Assembly (NCBI RefSeq): GCF_008932435.1
Contig: NZ_WBWE01000003.1
Coordinates: 124,001 to 188,000, forward strand
Direction: 5' to 3'
Length of the DNA stretch: 64,000 nt
Origin: Brucella pseudintermedia
GTDB lineage: Bacteria > Pseudomonadota > Alphaproteobacteria > Rhizobiales > Rhizobiaceae
The position numbers and the translations under genes are program-made. The notes beneath the pieces are model-generated. The model worked only from the letters and a program-made list of their open reading frames with translations. It was not told the DNA's origin and ran no database searches. Below are positions 59,026 through 64,000 of this stretch, piece after piece. Positions within the stretch are counted from its first letter, which is position 1; every line of letters begins with the position of its first letter.

Positions 59026-59651
59026 TTTCCAAAGCCGGTCTTATTGATATGAAATCACGTCGTGCTCTTCGTCGTACAGCTTCAGTGTCTATCCTTTTCG
59101 GTTTGCTGCTTTCCGGCTGCGGAACGACAACGCCGCTCGACACGTTCAATCTGTCGGCACCCCAACCCAATGTGACTTCGCCGAGCCGCAAGAACATCCA
59201 ATTGCTGGTTCCGACCCCAACAGCGCTCAAGGCACTTGATAGCGAGAATATCGTTGTCAGTTCTGCACCGGGTTCCATAGAGTATCTGAAGGGAGCACAA
59301 TGGGGAGACAGGCTGACAAACATCGTGCAGTCCCGGCTGGTGCAAGCCTATGAGAATACGGGCGCGTTCGGCGGAATTGGCCGTCCAGGAGACGGGCTGG
59401 CGATCAACTATCAGATACTGACTGACCTTCGAATGTTCGGCATTCAGGCCTATGCCTCGCCGAAGCTAGCAGTTGTCGAGCTGGCCGTGAGGCTGATGAA
59501 CGATAAGAACGGTGAAGTTCGTGCAACCCGTGTTTTCCGTACGGTCATTCCCGTCGGCGGGGCGACGAATGCGGCCTATGTGAAGGCGCTTGATGCGGCC
59601 TTCGAACGGATCGCCAGCGAAATCGTGACCTGGACGGTAACGACGCTCTGA
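59022..59651 (+). CDS. ABC transport auxiliary lipoprotein (PqiC/MlaD-linked type)
   Basis: A 209-residue lipoprotein with a basic N-terminal signal and the lipobox LLSGC (Cys33), belonging to the ABC-type transport auxiliary component family that is found beside MCE transporters. TTG 59022 has GGAGG upstream and overlaps the mlaD stop; ATG 59049 lacks a clear site. It is likely anchored in the outer membrane and may dock the MCE protein. Confidence 0.88.
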   Translation: MISKAGLIDMKSRRALRRTASVSILFGLLLSGCGTTTPLDTFNLSAPQPNVTSPSRKNIQLLVPTPTALKALDSENIVVSSAPGSIEYLKGAQWGDRLTNIVQSRLVQAYENTGAFGGIGRPGDGLAINYQILTDLRMFGIQAYASPKLAVVELAVRLMNDKNGEVRATRVFRTVIPVGGATNAAYVKALDAAFERIASEIVTWTVTTL

Positions 59652-59673
59652 AGCCAAGAAATTTGTTTCATAG

Positions 59674-59698
59674 GAGGGCCGGCGGCAAGCGCCGGCTC
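59674..59698 (+). terminator. Hairpin after the mla cluster
   Basis: CCGGCG (59679-59684) pairs with CGCCGG (59690-59695), extended by weaker flanking pairs, followed by CTCTCTTCTATT. A moderate terminator after the lipoprotein gene. Confidence 0.65.
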
Positions 59699-59747
59699 TC
59701 TTCTATTAATTGGCGTAGCCTGCTTATCGGTTTATGGCACACAAACA

Positions 59748-59773
59748 AAAACGCGGCCCGAAAGCCGCGTTTT
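59748..59773. terminator. Terminator at the end of the coiled-coil protein gene
   Basis: ACGCGGC (59751-59757) pairs with GCCGCGT (59764-59770), flanked by A and T runs, so it works on either strand between two convergent genes. Confidence 0.8.
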
Positions 59774-59786
59774 CCTGATTGCTGTT

Positions 59787-62700
59787 TTAGCGGAGGCGTC
59801 CGCTAGCATGGGCAAGCATGGTGTAGACCTTGCCGGTATCCGATGTGAGATAGGTCCGCGTTACCATATTGTCACGGTCGTTGCGGGCGACATCTTCGAG
59901 AAGACGCTGGAAGTCGTCCATATAGCGATCCACAGCGCGACGGAATTCGCCGTCCGTCTGGTATTTGCGCTTGATATCGTCAAAGGTCTGCTGACCTTTC
60001 AGCGTATAAAGGCGACGGGTGAAGACGTTCCGTTCGCCGCGGCGGTAGCGGTCCCACAGTTCCACAGAAGCTTCATGGTCGATAGCGCGGGCAATGTCCA
60101 CCGACAGCGAGTTCAGTGATTCAACGACATGACTTGGCGAACGAGGCGTTGCGGTGGGCTGTGCCTTGGGCTGCGCGGCTTCTTCTTCCTCACGGGATGC
60201 GCGAGCAAGAAGATCGGATACCCAGCCACGCGGCTTTTCTGGTTGCGCAGCTACCGGTGATGCGGGCTGTGCCTTTGGCGCGTCGGCGACGCGTTGGCGG
60301 ACAGCAATGTCAGCCTGAGCCACCGGCGCCTGAACGGGAGCCGGACGAGTTGCGGACGGAGCAGGGCGCACGACCGGACGGTCCGCGCGGCTTTCACCGA
60401 CATCTACCAGGCGACCGGACTTGTTGACGATTTCGGCCAGTTCCTTGAGCGCATTGATCTGCTCGCTCACGGCCTTGCGCATTGCTGTCGTTGTTTCCTT
60501 TGCCTCAGCAGGCATGTCCAGAACACCACGCTTCAGTTCGCCACGGGTCATGTTGAGCTCGCTGCGGATTTCGCTTGCGGTGCGACGGATATCGTCGGTT
60601 GCTGCGGAGAATTTCTGTGCAGCCTGTTCGACAATTTCCGAAACGCTTTCGCGCATCTTTTCGGCAGAAGAGCGGGTCTGGCCCTCGGCGCGCTGGAATG
60701 CAGAGGTCACCAGCTCTTCAAAGGAGTGCATGAGCTTTTCCACGCCTTCTGACTTCTCGACCAGGCCGGATGCCAGCTTGTCGAGTGCCTGATGGCGATC
60801 TTCAAGCGTGCTGACGAGACCGTTCTGAGCCGAACTGATCATTTCGGAAGCTGAGGAGAGAACTTTTCCATGCTCTTCGAAGCGGTCGGCGATGTCTGCA
60901 ATCTGCGACAATGTACTGTCGGATATTGCCCGCAAAGTACCGATATTGCCGTCGATCAGGCCCGTGGAAGCCTGGAACATCTGCGCGGCGCGGTTGGTGT
61001 TCTCAACAAAGCTCGATGTTGTGTCGACAAGGCGACCATCGATGTCGGTAAGATTGCGCGTTGCCGCGTCGATCAGTTTGCCCAATTCGCCGTTCGATGC
61101 GGCAAGACGGTCGATCAGCTCGCTGACATTATCGGAAAGCCCGGTTTTGGCTTGCTGGACAGCCGCAATCGTTTCCGCAGTCCGGCTTGCAAGTGCATTG
61201 ACCAGAGCGGCATTTTCCGAACGAAGTCTGTCGGTTGCGGCATGGGTAGCTTCTTCAAGCTGTTGCGCCAGCCCGCGACCGCTATCGGCCAGTCGCTGTA
61301 CAAGCGGCTCTGCTGTATCGTTGAGGATTTTAGTGATTTCCTGCGAACGGGCAGCAAGAACGGCATTGAGCTCGCGTGTGCGTTCCTCCAGCGTAACCGC
61401 AGTTGTATCGGTCACCTGTGCGATTCGTGCCTCGACGGAGCCGAGTTCCATCGTGATACGCGAGCCGATGTCACCCAGACGGGTAGCGATTGCATCGGCG
61501 CGTTCCGCAAGACGGGTTTCGGTGCCGGCGAGATTATCGGCGACGCTGGCCGAGAAGGATTCGCTGTGACCTGCGAGCGTTTCGCTTGTTTTGGACGCCG
61601 TGTCTGCGATACGGGCCTCAATCGCGCCGAGCTCGCTGGTGAGGCGGTTTTCGATCGCTTCAAGACCGCTCGCGATAGCATTAGCGCGTTCGTTCAGACG
61701 GCTCTCCGTCCCGGCCAGATTGTCGGCGACGCTGGCGGCAAAGGCTTCGCTATGGCCGGCAAGCGTTTCGCTTGTTCTGCTGGCCGTGTTGGCAATGCGG
61801 GCCTCGATAGAGCCAAGCTCACCGGTCAGACGGCTTTCGATCTCTCCAAGACGACCGGCAATCGCGTCGGCGCGGTCACCGAGACGGGCTTCCGTGCCGG
61901 ACAGGTTGTCGATCAGGCGAGCGCTGAATGCTTCGCCGAAGCCATCCAGAGCTTCACCGGCCTTGGCGGCTTCCGCCGAAAGCGTGCTTGCCGCTTCACC
62001 GATCTTCTCACGCAGTGTGCCTGCAACGATGCCCGCGCTTTGTTCCAGTGCCCGACGGACATTGTCGACGCCGATCGTGAGCGCCTTTTCCATCGTCTGG
62101 GTACGTTCTTCGATAATGCCGGTCTGGCCTTCAAAAGCGCGGCTGATAGCGGAGCTGCTGTCGGCAATTGCATTGTGCAGATTGGCCGTGCGCTGTTCCA
62201 GAATATCGCTGTGATCCTGAAGGGTCTGGCTTAGGGAGGCGGTGCTTTCGCTCAGCGTCGAGCGGATTTCGGCGGCACGGGTTTCAATCGTGCGCTCATG
62301 ACCGTCAAGAATGCCGGACAGGGCATTGTTGTGATCATTCAGGACGGTATGCAGGCCGCTGGTGCGTTCTTCGACCAGGCGGATATGCTCGCCCAATGCA
62401 GCGACGAACGTGTCGCGGCTGGCGCCAATGGACGCGTTCATGCTGCTGGCACGCTCATCAAGCATACGCGCGAGCGTGTCCTGATTGTCTGCGATAAGTG
62501 CCTGAAGCGAGTTTACGCGTTCGTCGAAGGTACGGGCGAGAACTTCGCGATTTTCATTGAAGTTATCCCGCATTGCGGCTGCGCGCTCGTCCATCAATTG
62601 AGCAAGCATTGCCTGGTTGCCCGCGATAATGCCATGGAGCGCGGTGGCGCGTTCTTCGAGCGAGCGGCTGTGATCTGCAAAGCTCGCATCGAGCAGCGCA

Positions 62701-64000
62701 GAGTGACTTTCCATCGACTGGCGTAGCGCGCGGGTTCTCTCATCCAGAATTGCGGCGTGATTGTCGGCAACAGAATTGAGCGCCGAGGCACTGGCGTTGA
62801 CGGCGTTTTCGATGTCACTCGTACGTGCCGCAAGCGTGTCCGCGTGACCGCGGATAACGGCTGAAACGCGTTCAGTTTCACCTTCCAGCGACGCAGCGAG
62901 AACATCGCGGCTTTCAGCAAGCTTGCCCGCAAAGGCGTCAGCCTTTTCGCTAAGAATGTTGCCGACGCTATCGCCGATAGATGTCAGATCTTCGCCGATC
63001 TTGGTCTTGGTTTCGTCGATCATCGTGCTCAGCGAAGCGCGACCGCTGGAGAAGGTCTCTGCGATTTCGCGGGTGCGTGCGATGAGATTTTCGTTAATCT
63101 GGCGAGAACGGGTTTCAAGCGCCGCATTGAGTTTTTCAGTGCTGCTGTCAAGGGCGTGCGCGCGGGCTTCAAATTCGGACAGAAGCGACCGGCCGCGCTC
63201 GGAAAGCGTGCTTTCGAGGTTGGCAAGGCGAGTGTCGAATTCGCTGACCATGGACTGCGTTGCGCCGCCGAGCAGATTGGCGATACCGGTCGTCCGTTCG
63301 TCCAGCGCTTCGGCCAGACGGTCCGATACTGTGCGGGATTGCTCATCAAGCGTCGCGATACGCGTGTCGAGCAGGTTGGCAAAAGCTTCACCGGAAGTCG
63401 TGATGCGTGTGCCAATGTCACCCGTCCGGGTTTCAATGGCTTCGGCAATGGCGCCGCCGCTTTCATTGATGCTGCCGATCAGGCGTTCGCCGGATTCGGT
63501 GAGCAGGGTGCTTAGCTGTTGCGAGGCGGAAAGAACGTTGTCGCGGATGATGTTGGAAGCGCTCGATAGTTCTTCCTTGAGCTGTTCGTGCGCACCGGAG
63601 ATCGAAGAACGCACGCGCTCGGCATGACTGACAACAGCTTCACGCTCATTGCCAAGATCGCTCACCAACGAACGAATGCGAACTTCATTGTCGCTATAGG
63701 CGCGTTCCAGCTGGTTGACTTCCGACTGAACAAGCGTTTCCAGTTCGACGGCCCGCGCCAGGGTGCGCTCGATGCCTTCATTCATGGCGGCGACTTCGCG
63801 ACGCACAGCCTGTCCAAGGGTCGAAACGCGGTCGCCGGAAACCGCTTCCGGCTGGAGCAACCGCATGGCAGCTTCCGACATGCTGCGTGCAGCCAGATGC
63901 ATTTCCTGCGCACGCTTCACGAGCTGCGCAAATCCCCAGAACATGGCTACCGGCAAGGCGACACCCGCAACGACGCCGAGACCGGCGGGCGAGGTGAAGA
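59787..64000 (-). CDS. Very large coiled-coil membrane protein ("kinesin-like"), C-terminal part, partial
   Basis: The frame is open through the right edge, so the start lies outside the window. The visible part has over 1,400 residues. It starts with the end of a membrane helix (AGVALPVAMFWGFA), followed by about 1,150 residues of alpha-helical, Ala/Glu/Arg/Ser-rich sequence with 22-, 29- and 62-residue repeats, a Pro/Ala-rich linker (about 1190-1270 from the TTG at 63956) and a compact conserved C-terminal domain (from RSPSHVVESLNSLSVD to the end). In related genomes such genes are named kinesin-like or apolipoprotein-like without evidence. Role unknown; a filament- or scaffold-like envelope protein is likely. 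Confidence 0.9.
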   Translation of the reverse strand, partial: FTSPAGLGVVAGVALPVAMFWGFAQLVKRAQEMHLAARSMSEAAMRLLQPEAVSGDRVSTLGQAVRREVAAMNEGIERTLARAVELETLVQSEVNQLERAYSDNEVRIRSLVSDLGNEREAVVSHAERVRSSISGAHEQLKEELSSASNIIRDNVLSASQQLSTLLTESGERLIGSINESGGAIAEAIETRTGDIGTRITTSGEAFANLLDTRIATLDEQSRTVSDRLAEALDERTTGIANLLGGATQSMVSEFDTRLANLESTLSERGRSLLSEFEARAHALDSSTEKLNAALETRSRQINENLIARTREIAETFSSGRASLSTMIDETKTKIGEDLTSIGDSVGNILSEKADAFAGKLAESRDVLAASLEGETERVSAVIRGHADTLAARTSDIENAVNASASALNSVADNHAAILDERTRALRQSMESHSALLDASFADHSRSLEERATALHGIIAGNQAMLAQLMDERAAAMRDNFNENREVLARTFDERVNSLQALIADNQDTLARMLDERASSMNASIGASRDTFVAALGEHIRLVEERTSGLHTVLNDHNNALSGILDGHERTIETRAAEIRSTLSESTASLSQTLQDHSDILEQRTANLHNAIADSSSAISRAFEGQTGIIEERTQTMEKALTIGVDNVRRALEQSAGIVAGTLREKIGEAASTLSAEAAKAGEALDGFGEAFSARLIDNLSGTEARLGDRADAIAGRLGEIESRLTGELGSIEARIANTASRTSETLAGHSEAFAASVADNLAGTESRLNERANAIASGLEAIENRLTSELGAIEARIADTASKTSETLAGHSESFSASVADNLAGTETRLAERADAIATRLGDIGSRITMELGSVEARIAQVTDTTAVTLEERTRELNAVLAARSQEITKILNDTAEPLVQRLADSGRGLAQQLEEATHAATDRLRSENAALVNALASRTAETIAAVQQAKTGLSDNVSELIDRLAASNGELGKLIDAATRNLTDIDGRLVDTTSSFVENTNRAAQMFQASTGLIDGNIGTLRAISDSTLSQIADIADRFEEHGKVLSSASEMISSAQNGLVSTLEDRHQALDKLASGLVEKSEGVEKLMHSFEELVTSAFQRAEGQTRSSAEKMRESVSEIVEQAAQKFSAATDDIRRTASEIRSELNMTRGELKRGVLDMPAEAKETTTAMRKAVSEQINALKELAEIVNKSGRLVDVGESRADRPVVRPAPSATRPAPVQAPVAQADIAVRQRVADAPKAQPASPVAAQPEKPRGWVSDLLARASREEEEAAQPKAQPTATPRSPSHVVESLNSLSVDIARAIDHEASVELWDRYRRGERNVFTRRLYTLKGQQTFDDIKRKYQTDGEFRRAVDRYMDDFQRLLEDVARNDRDNMVTRTYLTSDTGKVYTMLAHASGRLR
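61355..61935 (-). repeat. Three tandem 186-bp (62-residue) repeats inside the coiled-coil gene
   Basis: Matching positions recur at exact 186-base steps, for example TTGTCG at 61720 and 61906, and CGACGCTGG at 61541 and 61727. Units read SEAFAASVADNLAGTESRLN and variants, ending TSETLAGH. The two central units are the most alike; the outer ones have diverged. Boundaries are approximate. Confidence 0.8.
62080..62755 (-). repeat. Array of 22- and 29-residue helical repeats
   Basis: Units start at an xDER or xEER type motif (for example MDERAAAMRDNFNENREVLA and FDERVNSLQALIADNQDTLA) with spacings of 22 or 29 residues, which differ by one heptad. Diverged at the DNA level. Approximate limits. 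Confidence 0.65.

Noticed and set aside
60870-62234. A 454-codon plus-strand frame inside the coiled-coil gene
   Set aside because: Antisense shadow of the repeat region; its apparent repeats mirror those of the real gene.
61355-62755. Regular repeats considered as a CRISPR array
   Set aside because: They are long coding repeats in frame with no unique spacers and no cas genes nearby.

Overview
This window is a gene-dense, moderately GC-rich stretch of an alphaproteobacterial main chromosome, almost certainly Brucellaceae (Brucella/Ochrobactrum group). Three things point there: the order eno - ftsB - pdhABC - lpdA - lipA - COQ10-like - cinA - ispDF - dusB - ntrBC, the cyclic beta-1,2-glucan exporter NdvA, and the bifunctional IspDF. 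The protein sequences resemble Brucella proteins but seem to differ from those of classical Brucella at many residues, which favours an Ochrobactrum-type species; that last step is inference from memory. I see no phage, insertion sequence, plasmid gene or CRISPR array.

Layout. 1-2.9 kb: the kdsA tail, enolase, then an accessory-looking AT-rich pocket with a DUF2165 membrane protein and a DUF1428 protein. 3.1-10.9 kb: ftsB, the pyruvate dehydrogenase cluster (E1 alpha, lipoylated E1 beta, E2, a GNAT acetyltransferase, E3), a small membrane protein and lipoyl synthase; E2 and E1 beta both carry lipoyl domains, so lipA beside them makes sense. 10.9-14 kb: a COQ10-like START protein, an SDR, CinA and the isoprenoid enzyme IspDF. 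14-17.7 kb: dusB-ntrB-ntrC, overlapping genes ending in an intergenic repeat. 17.8-18.4 kb: two tiny envelope proteins and tRNA-Gly(CCC). 18.6-27.7 kb: a lipid/DAG kinase, a 25-residue membrane peptide, RlpA, a D,D-carboxypeptidase with an altered motif, then the tightly packed tmk-holB-metG-tatD-MBL series. 27.7-33.2 kb: NdvA, a pseudouridine synthase, a DMT exporter, a HAD phosphatase and the F1 assembly factor ATP12. 33.4-35.3 kb: glnB-glnA behind a sigma-54-type promoter, which links them to the ntrBC pair in the same window. 35.5-46.2 kb: housekeeping metabolism (nnr, gph, rpiA, DUF2059, gor, class II DAHP synthase, dgkA, nadE, gltX). 46-52.8 kb: a lipoprotein, NADP-type malic enzyme, an SDR lacking its catalytic Tyr and Lys, and two divergent citrate-synthase-like genes, one fused to a DNA-binding domain, with a symmetrical operator-like sequence between them. 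52.9-59.7 kb: a metallophosphatase/glycosyltransferase pair, a dipeptide epimerase, and an Mla-type lipid transport operon. 59.8-64 kb: the C-terminal part of a very large coiled-coil membrane protein with internal repeats, running off the right edge.

The most interesting items are the citrate synthase/HTH pair with its operator; a terminator-like hairpin covering the ribosome binding site inside the pdh cluster; ntrC ending inside a repeat with ntrYX absent downstream; the 186-bp tandem repeats of the giant coiled-coil protein; and enzymes with lost catalytic residues (the carboxypeptidase KTG motif and the SDR YxxxK motif).
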